From assembly GCA_035301485.1 (NCBI GenBank), contig DATGUF010000030.1, forward strand, positions 1-46,273: 46,273 nt of DNA, written 5' to 3'. The position numbers and the translations under genes are program-made. The notes beneath the pieces are model-generated. The model ran no database searches. It saw only the letters and a program-made list of their open reading frames with translations, and was not told the DNA's origin. Below, in pieces: positions 35,088-42,628 of this stretch (position 1 is the first letter of the stretch; each line of letters begins with the position of its first letter). Origin of the DNA: CALEAR01 sp035301485 (GTDB taxonomy: Bacteria > Pseudomonadota > Gammaproteobacteria > Pseudomonadales > Alcanivoracaceae).

Positions 35088-35123
35088 GTTACCCACAGAA
35101 TCTGTGGATAACTTTGTGGATTA
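35088..35123. promoter_or_regulatory. DnaA-box cluster in a near-perfect palindrome
   Basis: A 25-bp palindrome GTTACCCACAGA-A-TCTGTGGATAAC (35088-35112, one mismatch) contains TGTGGATAA at 35103-35111, the exact complement of the DnaA box TTATCCACA, and a one-mismatch box TTACCCACA at 35089-35097 in the opposite direction. A third box, TGTGGATTA (one mismatch), is at 35115-35123, spaced 12 bp from the second in the same orientation. Confidence 0.6.
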
Positions 35124-35208
35124 AGCGCGGATAAACGCCGCAAAGCCCCATTCTACGCGCACTTGCGCACAATGACGAAAAAACACACAAAGATTTAATT
35201 TGTTTAAA

Positions 35209-35221
35209 AATCAATAAGTTA
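35209..35221 (+). promoter_or_regulatory. Perfect IHF consensus match
   Basis: AATCAATAAGTTA fits WATCAANNNNTTR at every position and sits in an AT-rich stretch (about 35178-35222), 85 bp from the DnaA-box cluster. Confidence 0.5.
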
Positions 35222-35259
35222 CAAGTGGTGCTAAGAAAATTAAGGAGTTAGCGGCGCCC

Positions 35260-35289
35260 TTGACAATGGCAAAAACTTTTCTTTGTTAA
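35260..35289 (+). promoter_or_regulatory. Possible smc promoter (perfect -35)
   Basis: TTGACA at 35260-35265 is a perfect -35; at 17-18 bases spacing only weak -10 matches (TGTTAA, 35284-35289) are found. This would give a leader of about 220 bases. A second candidate -10, TACAAT (35427-35432), lies closer to smc but lacks a -35. Confidence 0.35.
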
Positions 35290-35317
35290 GCTGTGTAGAA
35301 CTTCTTTAGGCGGCAAA

Positions 35318-35408
35318 CCCTGAGAGGCACATACTCAGGGCCAATGCACAACGCTTTGAGGCAGTGTAAAAAAGTAACAATTGAGTGGATCTTAAAAATG
35401 CATCCACT
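35318..35408 (+). promoter_or_regulatory. Two inverted repeats in the smc leader
   Basis: CCCTGAG (35318-35324) with CTCAGGG (35334-35340) is a perfect 7-bp hairpin with a 9-base loop. AGTGGAT (35384-35390) with ATCCACT (35402-35408) is another 7-bp repeat with an 11-base AT-rich loop; its arms contain the ATCCAC core of a DnaA box. Together with the DnaA and IHF sites they account for much of the 552-bp gap before smc, in which I find no gene. Confidence 0.4.
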
Positions 35409-35516
35409 ATAAAGAGTTTTTTAGGTTACAATTTGTCGTTTTTACGAGGTGTTTTTATCACCGCTATCTTTATAGAAGAAACAACAAGGAATTCCTGAGG
35501 CCCTAAATAAAACGCT

Positions 35517-38500
35517 ATGCGCTTAAAAAATATTAAATTGGCGGGGTTTAAATCCTTTGTAGACCCCACCACAGCATCCTTTGTATCGAACCTTACCGCC
35601 GTGGTAGGGCCGAACGGCTGTGGCAAATCTAATATTATTGACGCCGTGCGCTGGGTAATGGGCGAGTCCTCGGCTAGGTACCTACGTGGTGAATCCATGG
35701 CCGATGTTATTTTCAATGGTTCTAGCGCGCGTAAACCCGTGGCACAAGCCTCGGTGGAGCTTATTTTCGAAAACGATAAAGGCCGGTTAACCGGTGAGTA
35801 TGCAGCCTTTAACGAAATATCAGTACGCCGCCAGGTAACGCGCGATGGGCAGTCACAGTACTTCCTCAACGGTGCCCGTTGCCGCCGTCGTGATATTACC
35901 GATCTTTTCTTAGGCACAGGACTTGGCCCCCGTAGTTACGCCATTATTGAACAAGGCATGATCTCGCGCTTAATCGAAGCACGGCCCGAAGAATTACGCG
36001 TGTACATTGAAGAAGCCGCAGGCATTTCACGTTATAAAGAGCGCCGCCGAGAAACAGAAAACCGCATGCGGCGCACCTTCGATAACATAGAGCGCTTAAC
36101 CGATATTCGTGAAGAGCTAGATCGCCAACTTGAACGCTTAGCACGCCAAGCAGCGGCGGCCGAACGCTATAAAGTGTATCAGCAAGAAGAAAAGCAGCTC
36201 AGCGCGCAATTGCTTGCTATCCGTTGGCGTGGGCTGCAAGAGCAAGAAGGCGCACTGAGAATAGAAGTGGCAGAAGTGGAACGCTCATTAGCAGAAGAGC
36301 AGCGCCGTTACACAGAACAAGAAGCCATTATTGAAAGCCACCGCGATACTTATACAGCGCATCAAGAGAGCGTGGATGAAGCGCAGCAACATTATTACAC
36401 CTTGGGCGCAGACGTAGCGCGTTTAGAGCAGCAGCTACAACATCAACGCCAACGGCAGCGCCAATTAGAGAAAGACCTCGCAGACGCTAACGAAGCTTGG
36501 CAGAAAGCCAATAGCGACAGCCAGCACGATAAGCAGCAATTACAGCAGTGGCAAACACAGCTCGAAGAACGTTTGCCGGCGTGGCAAGAATTGGAAGAAA
36601 AGCTAGCGGTATGTAACGAACAGCTTGCCGCAGCAGAGCACGATGGCGAGCAAAGTTTACGCAGCTGGGAGCAGTTTCAACAACAAGCTAGCCAACGCCA
36701 ACGCGATGCTGAAATTTTGCAGTCGCGCATCCAACATTGGGAAGAATCACTTACCCGCTTAGAACGCCGCTGGCAACGTTTGGAAGCCGAACAGCAAGAA
36801 CTTAACAGCGCCTCCCTAATGCGCGAAGTGGCCGAACTAGAAGCGCAAGCAGCTGTGAAAGAAGAGCAGGCTCTGCAAGCTGAAGAGCAGCTGGCTACGC
36901 AGCAAGCATTGCAGCAACGCACGCGCGAACAGCAACAAGTGTTAGAGCAAGCCGTGGCGCAAGCCCGTAAAGCACTGCAAGAACAACAAGGTAAACTCAC
37001 CACCTTGCAGGCACTGCAAGAAGCCGCCATGGATGATGGTGATTTAGGCGCCTGGAAAGCAGAGCATGGTTATACCGAACTCCCCACATTAGCTGCTCAA
37101 TTAACCGTGGCACCACAATGGGAAAAAGCAGTGGAAACGGTGTTGCAGCACGGCTTACAAGGGGTGTATGCCGATTTACCCCAGGGCTTAACAGAACAGC
37201 TTCATGCTTTACCACACGGCCATCTGTGGTGGTGGACTAGCAGCGCAAGCCCAGCCCCCGAAGGAACACTCGCAGCGCAAGTGCAAGGGCCAGCCCCTTT
37301 ATTGCTGCATAGCATTTACACAGCACCCAACATGGCCGCTGCTTGGGAACGCCGCCATCACCTTGCGCAAGGTGAATCTGTAATTACTCCCGAGGGGTTA
37401 TGGCTAGGGCCGGATTGGCTGCATCTGCAAGGCGCAGAGCAAGATGAAGCCGGCTTGCTTGCACGTGAACGAGACCTACGCGCACTAACGGCCACAGTGG
37501 CGGAACAAGAAGAAGCGCTCATTGAACAAGAAGAGCAGCTAGCCCTACAACGAGAGCAACTAAGCGAATTAGAAGAGCAACGTGAAACCGCACAACAAGC
37601 GCTAGCGTTAGTGCACCGTGAATACACTGAACTTTCTGCGCAAGCCGGTGCCAAAGCTCTTCAGGTTGAGCAAGTGCAACAGCGCTTGCAACGTCTTGAA
37701 GAAGAGCAGCAAGATATTGCCCAGCAGCGCGAAGAAGAATTTAAAGCGTTGAAAGCAGGCCGCGTAGAGCTTGAAGCGATGGTGGAAAGCATGGCTGCAG
37801 ACACAGCTGAACGCGGTTTGCAGCAAGAAGAACGGGAAATGCATCAGCGTAAAATCAGTGACTTGCGCCAACAAGTAAGGCAATATCGCGAACAGCACCA
37901 TCAGCTAGCCATTTGGGTGGAAGGTGCACGCACCAACATCCACGCATTAGAGCAAAGCCTTGCGCGTTTACAAGGGCAGGTGGAGCATTTGGTGTTGCGC
38001 AAAAACCAGCTTGAATTACAGCTCGGCACAGATAGCGAACCAGATACGGTTATTTTGGCGCAGCTGGAAGAAGTATTAGAGCGCCGTTTAGAAGCCGAAG
38101 AGTTGTTGCAGCAGCGCCGTCGCGATCAAGACACTGTGGCACAGCAGTTGCGCCAAGCAGAAACAGTGCGCAATACCGCCGAGCAAGCCAGCCAAAAATG
38201 GCGTGAAACGCTCAGCCAAACACGCATGAAATGGCAAGAGGTAATGGTGCGTCGGCAAACTGTGGAAGAGCAGCTCACAGAAGCGGGCTTCCACTTAGAA
38301 ACATTAATACGTAATTTGCCAGAAGATTTTACTGAAGAAAAATGTCAGGCTGAACGTGAAGCGGTGGCCAACAGAATTAGCCGTTTAGGGCAAATTAACT
38401 TGGCCGCCATTGATGAACATAAAGTGCAAAGCGAGCGTAAAGCGTTTTTAGATATGCAAAACGATGACCTCACACAGGCCCTCGAAACACTCGAAAACGC

Positions 38501-38999
38501 GATCAAGAAAATTGATCGTGAAACGCGCGCACGTTTTAAAACCTATTTTGATAAAATTAACGCAGGCTTGCAGGAGCTGTTTCCCAAAGTATTTGGCGGA
38601 GGCAGTGCAAGCTTAACGTTAACCGGTGAAGATTTATTAGATACAGGGGTGGCCATTATGGCGCGCCCCCCAGGTAAGCGAAATAGCACCATCCATTTGT
38701 TATCGGGTGGGGAGAAAGCGTTAACCGCTTTGTCGTTAGTTTTCGCTATTTTTCAGTTGAACCCCGCTCCTTTCTGTATGCTCGATGAAGTGGATGCGCC
38801 TTTAGATGATGCTAACGTGGGCCGTTTTTGTAATTTGGTTCACGAAATGTCTTCCATGGTGCAGTTTGTGTTTATCACGCACAATAAGATCACCATGGAA
38901 ATGGCTGACGTGTTGATGGGTGTTACCATGCACGAACCAGGCGTGTCCCGATTAGTGTCGGTAGATGTAGAAAAAGCAGTAGAGTTAGCAGCTCAGTAA
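35517..38999 (+). CDS. smc: Chromosome segregation ATPase SMC
   Basis: A 1160-residue SMC protein that compacts and segregates the chromosome with ScpA and ScpB (not in this window). Walker A GPNGCGKS is at residues 31-38, long coiled coils rich in Gln/Glu/Arg run over about 165-500 and 650-980, the hinge lies between at about 505-640, the ABC signature LSGGEKAL starts at residue 1062 and Walker B is FCMLDEVDAPLDD. The ribosome site is weak (GAGG lies 16 bases from the ATG). zipA and ligA follow on the same strand. A long, site-rich upstream region may control it. Confidence 0.97.
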   Translation: MRLKNIKLAGFKSFVDPTTASFVSNLTAVVGPNGCGKSNIIDAVRWVMGESSARYLRGESMADVIFNGSSARKPVAQASVELIFENDKGRLTGEYAAFNEISVRRQVTRDGQSQYFLNGARCRRRDITDLFLGTGLGPRSYAIIEQGMISRLIEARPEELRVYIEEAAGISRYKERRRETENRMRRTFDNIERLTDIREELDRQLERLARQAAAAERYKVYQQEEKQLSAQLLAIRWRGLQEQEGALRIEVAEVERSLAEEQRRYTEQEAIIESHRDTYTAHQESVDEAQQHYYTLGADVARLEQQLQHQRQRQRQLEKDLADANEAWQKANSDSQHDKQQLQQWQTQLEERLPAWQELEEKLAVCNEQLAAAEHDGEQSLRSWEQFQQQASQRQRDAEILQSRIQHWEESLTRLERRWQRLEAEQQELNSASLMREVAELEAQAAVKEEQALQAEEQLATQQALQQRTREQQQVLEQAVAQARKALQEQQGKLTTLQALQEAAMDDGDLGAWKAEHGYTELPTLAAQLTVAPQWEKAVETVLQHGLQGVYADLPQGLTEQLHALPHGHLWWWTSSASPAPEGTLAAQVQGPAPLLLHSIYTAPNMAAAWERRHHLAQGESVITPEGLWLGPDWLHLQGAEQDEAGLLARERDLRALTATVAEQEEALIEQEEQLALQREQLSELEEQRETAQQALALVHREYTELSAQAGAKALQVEQVQQRLQRLEEEQQDIAQQREEEFKALKAGRVELEAMVESMAADTAERGLQQEEREMHQRKISDLRQQVRQYREQHHQLAIWVEGARTNIHALEQSLARLQGQVEHLVLRKNQLELQLGTDSEPDTVILAQLEEVLERRLEAEELLQQRRRDQDTVAQQLRQAETVRNTAEQASQKWRETLSQTRMKWQEVMVRRQTVEEQLTEAGFHLETLIRNLPEDFTEEKCQAEREAVANRISRLGQINLAAIDEHKVQSERKAFLDMQNDDLTQALETLENAIKKIDRETRARFKTYFDKINAGLQELFPKVFGGGSASLTLTGEDLLDTGVAIMARPPGKRNSTIHLLSGGEKALTALSLVFAIFQLNPAPFCMLDEVDAPLDDANVGRFCNLVHEMSSMVQFVFITHNKITMEMADVLMGVTMHEPGVSRLVSVDVEKAVELAAQ

Positions 39000-39038
39000 G
39001 CGGGCATCCTAAATAGCATTAAGGTATGAGGCAAAGTA

Positions 39039-39950
39039 ATGGGCCTGAATTTTGAAACCCTAGTGGTGATTTTAGCACTCTTAATAGTAGTTATTTTAGC
39101 CGATGGCATTCGCCGCATGATGCGCGAGCGCCGTTCGCAATCAAACCTTCACCATTTAAGTGGTGATGAAGATGATCTGTTCGGTGAGTACGACAACCCA
39201 GAATTGCCAGGCGAAGTACGTGTTCTACGCCGTAGCACCACCGCTAGCCAGCAAAGTGTGGCGGCACAGCCAGAAGCGGCACCAATACAAGAGCCAGAAG
39301 CAGTGCCGGCAGAGCCAGCTCCAGAAGTGGAGCGGCCAGCGCGCATTAATACTCCCGCGCCCACACCCGCCCCGGCGCCTGTGGCCCCACAGCCTGTCGA
39401 ACCTGCACCGGTAGCAGCAGCGCCTTCAGCGCCAACACCTCAGCCTACAGCACCGCGTGCAGAACAACCCGCGCCTAAACCCGCTGCCAAAGCAGCTAAA
39501 AAACCGTTGCAACAAGAACCTAGCGAAGTTATCGCTGTGCATTTAGTGGCGCCAAAGGGCTATAGCTTCGGTGGTGAAGGCATTTTACAGCTGTTCACCT
39601 CGCACGGGTTAGTGTTTGGTGATATGAATATTTTCCATGCTTACGGTGAAGGCAAAGAAGCAAATACCGTTCAATTCAGCATGGCGAACGCAGTGGAGCC
39701 TGGCGTGTTTAATTACGACACCCTTGAGCAAGACGATTTTGTTGGCTTCACTTTCTTCCTCGCTTTGCCAGGCCCACAACGCCCCTTGGGTGCCTTAGAT
39801 GAAATGCTCAGCGTGGTCACGTCATTAGCTAAAAAACTCGGTGCTGAAATGAAAGATGAGCACCGCAGCGTGTTAACTCAACAAACCATGGAGCACTTGC
39901 GTGAGCGTGTGCGTGAGTTCGAACGTCGTTCTCATTTAGTACGAGGCTAA
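39039..39950 (+). CDS. zipA: Cell division protein ZipA
   Basis: A 303-residue inner-membrane division protein that tethers FtsZ. The N-terminal membrane segment (residues 4-22) is followed by a charged stretch, a Pro/Ala/Glu-rich flexible linker over about 65-160, and the C-terminal FtsZ-binding domain (from EPSEVIAVHLVAPKGYSFGG to about residue 290). GAGG lies 7 bases before the ATG. It is placed between smc and ligA as in Pseudomonas, 39 bp after smc and 4 bp before ligA. Confidence 0.94.
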   Translation: MGLNFETLVVILALLIVVILADGIRRMMRERRSQSNLHHLSGDEDDLFGEYDNPELPGEVRVLRRSTTASQQSVAAQPEAAPIQEPEAVPAEPAPEVERPARINTPAPTPAPAPVAPQPVEPAPVAAAPSAPTPQPTAPRAEQPAPKPAAKAAKKPLQQEPSEVIAVHLVAPKGYSFGGEGILQLFTSHGLVFGDMNIFHAYGEGKEANTVQFSMANAVEPGVFNYDTLEQDDFVGFTFFLALPGPQRPLGALDEMLSVVTSLAKKLGAEMKDEHRSVLTQQTMEHLRERVREFERRSHLVRG

Positions 39951-39954
39951 GCGC

Positions 39955-41967
39955 ATGGTAGTTAAAGAAAAAGCGGCGGCACTGCGCCGGCAGCTTGAGG
40001 AGTGGAGCTACCAATACTACGCTTTGAGCAAGCCCGAAGTGCCCGATGCCGAATACGACCGTTGGTTTCGTGAGCTAGAAGCCTTAGAGGCACAGCATCC
40101 TGAACTTGTTACACCAGATTCGCCCACACAACGCGTGGGCGCAGCACCCTTAGATGCCTTTCAGCAAGTAGATCATCAAGTGCCCATGTTATCTTTGGGC
40201 AACGCCTTTGATGAGCAAGAAGTGCGCGATTTCGACCGCCGCGTGCGCGATTTACTCGATACTTCAGGCACCATTGTGTATGTGGCTGAGCCGAAGCTCG
40301 ATGGCCTAGCGGTAAGCCTCATTTATGAAGAAGGCGTTTTAGCACAGGCCCTCACACGTGGCGATGGCCACACCGGTGAAGACATCACGCAAAACGTGCG
40401 CACCATTAAAAGCGTGCCTTTGCGTTTACGAGGAGAAGTGCCAGGCGTGGTGGAAATTCGTGGCGAAGTGGTGATGCAGCATGCCGGCTTTGCCCGTTTA
40501 AATGAACGCCAAACCGAACAAGGGCTCCCACCTTTTGCAAACCCACGTAACGCCGCCGCCGGCAGTTTGCGCCAATTAGATGCACGCGTAGTGGCCGAAC
40601 GGCCTTTAGATTTCTTTGCCTACAGCGTGGCACAGCTAACAGCAGTGCCTTGGCCTGAAACGCATAGCGCCATGTTAGCCATGGTGCGCGAGTGGGGCCT
40701 ACAGGTAAGCCAGGAAGTGGCTACCTGTGCGGGCATAGAAGAAGTATTAGCGTATTACGAAAAGCTCGCCGCCAAACGTGATCAATTGCCCTATGATATC
40801 GACGGCATTGTTTACAAAGTAGATCGGTTCGATTGGCAAGAAGATTTAGGCTACGTTTCCCGTGCCCCGCGGTGGGCGGTGGCACATAAACTGCCCGCTC
40901 AAGAAGAAGTGACCACATTGCTAGATGTGGAGTTCCAAGTGGGCCGCACCGGTGCTGTAACCCCGGTAGCACGCCTCAAACCAGTGCAAGTAGGGGGCGT
41001 CACAGTTAGTAATGCCACCTTGCACAACATGGACGAAATTGCCCGCTTAGATATTCATATTGGCGATGAAGTGGTGCTTTACCGCGCGGGCGATGTGATC
41101 CCCAAAATTGTATCGGTGGTGGCAGCACGCCGCCCGAAAGACGCCAAAGCAGTGCAGCTGCCGAAAACCTGCCCAGAGTGCGGCAGCGAAATCTTCACTG
41201 CTGAAGGGGAAGCCATAGCGCGCTGCACTGGCGGTTTAATTTGCCCCGCACAACAAAAAGAAGCGTTGCGCCATTTTGTTTCGCGCCGCGCCATGGATAT
41301 CGATGGCCTAGGCATTAAATTGATTGCCCAATTGGTGGATCAAAAATGGGTTAAAAATGCCGCAGATCTGTATGCGTTAAAAGCAGAAGAGGTTGCAAGC
41401 TTAGAGCGCATGGGGCCGAAATCAGCCCAAAACCTGATTGAAGCGTTAGAAAAAAGTAAACAAACCACCTTGCCACGTTTTCTTTACGCCTTAGGCGTGC
41501 GTGAAGTGGGTGAAGCCACGGCGCAATCCTTAGCGGGCCATTTTGGTTCTTTGCAGGCCATTGCCACCGCAGATGAAGAAGCGCTTATGGAAGTGGCCGA
41601 TGTGGGCCCCATTGTGGCAGGGCACATTAAGCATTTTTTTGCAGAAGCACATAACCGCGGCGTCATCGATGCATTATTACAAGCAGGTGTTACTTTCCCA
41701 GAAGGGGAAGCCACCCAAGCGCCCACAGAGCAACCCTTAGCTGGCCAAACCTGGGTGTTAACCGGAAGCCTGAGCCAATTAACACGAGGCGAAGCCAAAG
41801 ATGCTTTGCAGCAGCTAGGGGCTAAAGTCACAGGCAGTGTGTCACAGCGCACCGATGTGGTGGTAGCTGGAGAAGCTGCAGGCAGCAAACTAACTCGAGC
41901 ACAAGAGCTAGGTATTACAGTATGGGATGAAGCCCAACTGCTAACACTGCTACAACAGAAGTCATAA
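39955..41967 (+). CDS. ligA: NAD-dependent DNA ligase LigA
   Basis: A 670-residue replicative ligase that seals nicks using NAD+. The Ia domain (residues 1-70) with the YYxLxxPEVPDAEYDRWF pattern binds NMN; the adenylated lysine is Lys114 (AEPKLDG); the OB fold, the four-Cys zinc finger (CPECGSEIF and CTGGLICPAQ, about 405-430), HhH repeats and a C-terminal BRCT domain (from QPLAGQTWVLTGSLSQLTR) follow. Length matches E. coli (671). It is part of the smc-zipA-ligA-transglycosylase cluster. Confidence 0.97.
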   Translation: MVVKEKAAALRRQLEEWSYQYYALSKPEVPDAEYDRWFRELEALEAQHPELVTPDSPTQRVGAAPLDAFQQVDHQVPMLSLGNAFDEQEVRDFDRRVRDLLDTSGTIVYVAEPKLDGLAVSLIYEEGVLAQALTRGDGHTGEDITQNVRTIKSVPLRLRGEVPGVVEIRGEVVMQHAGFARLNERQTEQGLPPFANPRNAAAGSLRQLDARVVAERPLDFFAYSVAQLTAVPWPETHSAMLAMVREWGLQVSQEVATCAGIEEVLAYYEKLAAKRDQLPYDIDGIVYKVDRFDWQEDLGYVSRAPRWAVAHKLPAQEEVTTLLDVEFQVGRTGAVTPVARLKPVQVGGVTVSNATLHNMDEIARLDIHIGDEVVLYRAGDVIPKIVSVVAARRPKDAKAVQLPKTCPECGSEIFTAEGEAIARCTGGLICPAQQKEALRHFVSRRAMDIDGLGIKLIAQLVDQKWVKNAADLYALKAEEVASLERMGPKSAQNLIEALEKSKQTTLPRFLYALGVREVGEATAQSLAGHFGSLQAIATADEEALMEVADVGPIVAGHIKHFFAEAHNRGVIDALLQAGVTFPEGEATQAPTEQPLAGQTWVLTGSLSQLTRGEAKDALQQLGAKVTGSVSQRTDVVVAGEAAGSKLTRAQELGITVWDEAQLLTLLQQKS

Positions 41968-41969
41968 CA

Positions 41970-42551
41970 ATGAGAATTTTACCGGTAGTTTTGGTGGGCA
42001 GCCTGATGTTGTCAGGCTGTGCTATGCGCCCACCCGCGAAAGTAGATAACGCTTGTACTATTTATCAGCAAAACAGCAGTATTTTTAATAGCTGGGAGCG
42101 GCAAACCAAAAAAGTAGAGCGCCAGTACGGCGTTCCCGCGCCCATTTTGCTGGCCACTATTCGGCACGAATCTAGTTTTCACCCCCGTGCGCGCCCACCG
42201 CGCAGGCGCCTGCTAGGGTTTATTCCATGGAAAAGGCCTTCTAGCGCTTTCGGTTATGCGCAAGCTCTTGATGGCACCTGGTATGAGTATAAGCAGGAAA
42301 CAGGCCGAAAAATGGCCCGCCGCTCTCGCTATAAAGATGCCGTTCACTTTGTGGGTTGGTATCACGATAAAACGCATCGCATGGTGGGGGTAAGCAAAGC
42401 AGATGCTTATAGCTTGTACCTGGCTTATTACGCAGGACGAGGTGGTTTTGCCCGAGGGCAATACAGCCAAAGCATGGCCAATAGCGCCCGCCGTGTGGCA
42501 AACACAGCGCAGCGTTACGATCAACAGCTAAGAAGCTGCAATAAGCGCTAA
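41970..42551 (+). CDS. Lipoprotein lytic transglycosylase-like protein
   Basis: A 193-residue lipoprotein (lipobox LSGC, Cys17) with an SLT-like lysozyme fold. The probable catalytic Glu67 is in ATIRHESSF, followed by SAFGYAQALDGTW and YYAGRGGF, as in family 1 transglycosylases; it cleaves peptidoglycan strands if active. A basic insertion (RARPPRRRLLGF) lies between the catalytic helix and the GYAQ motif. It starts two bases after the ligA stop, so it is co-translated with the cluster; a strong terminator ends it. This gene is found after ligA in related bacteria. Confidence 0.86.
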   Translation: MRILPVVLVGSLMLSGCAMRPPAKVDNACTIYQQNSSIFNSWERQTKKVERQYGVPAPILLATIRHESSFHPRARPPRRRLLGFIPWKRPSSAFGYAQALDGTWYEYKQETGRKMARRSRYKDAVHFVGWYHDKTHRMVGVSKADAYSLYLAYYAGRGGFARGQYSQSMANSARRVANTAQRYDQQLRSCNKR

Positions 42552-42572
42552 CGTTAATTGTATAAAGCACAT

Positions 42573-42610
42573 AAAAAAGGGGCACCATCTTCATGATGGC
42601 GCCCCTTTTA
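42573..42610. terminator. Bidirectional terminator between the transglycosylase gene and metE
   Basis: AAAAGGGGC-A-CCATC (42575-42589) pairs with GATGG-C-GCCCCTTTT (42595-42609), with one mismatch. T-runs on both strands fit the two convergent genes. Confidence 0.85.
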
Positions 42611-42628
42611 GCGTTTAGAGCCTAAGGT

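Noticed and set aside
35088..35221. Calling this region the chromosomal origin
   Set aside because: Only three DnaA-like boxes, no origin-linked genes, and no skew data; kept as a regulatory cluster only.
36677..37030. Long cysteine/serine-rich frame antisense to smc
   Set aside because: It mirrors the Gln/Glu/Ala-rich coiled-coil codons on the other strand; composition is not protein-like.
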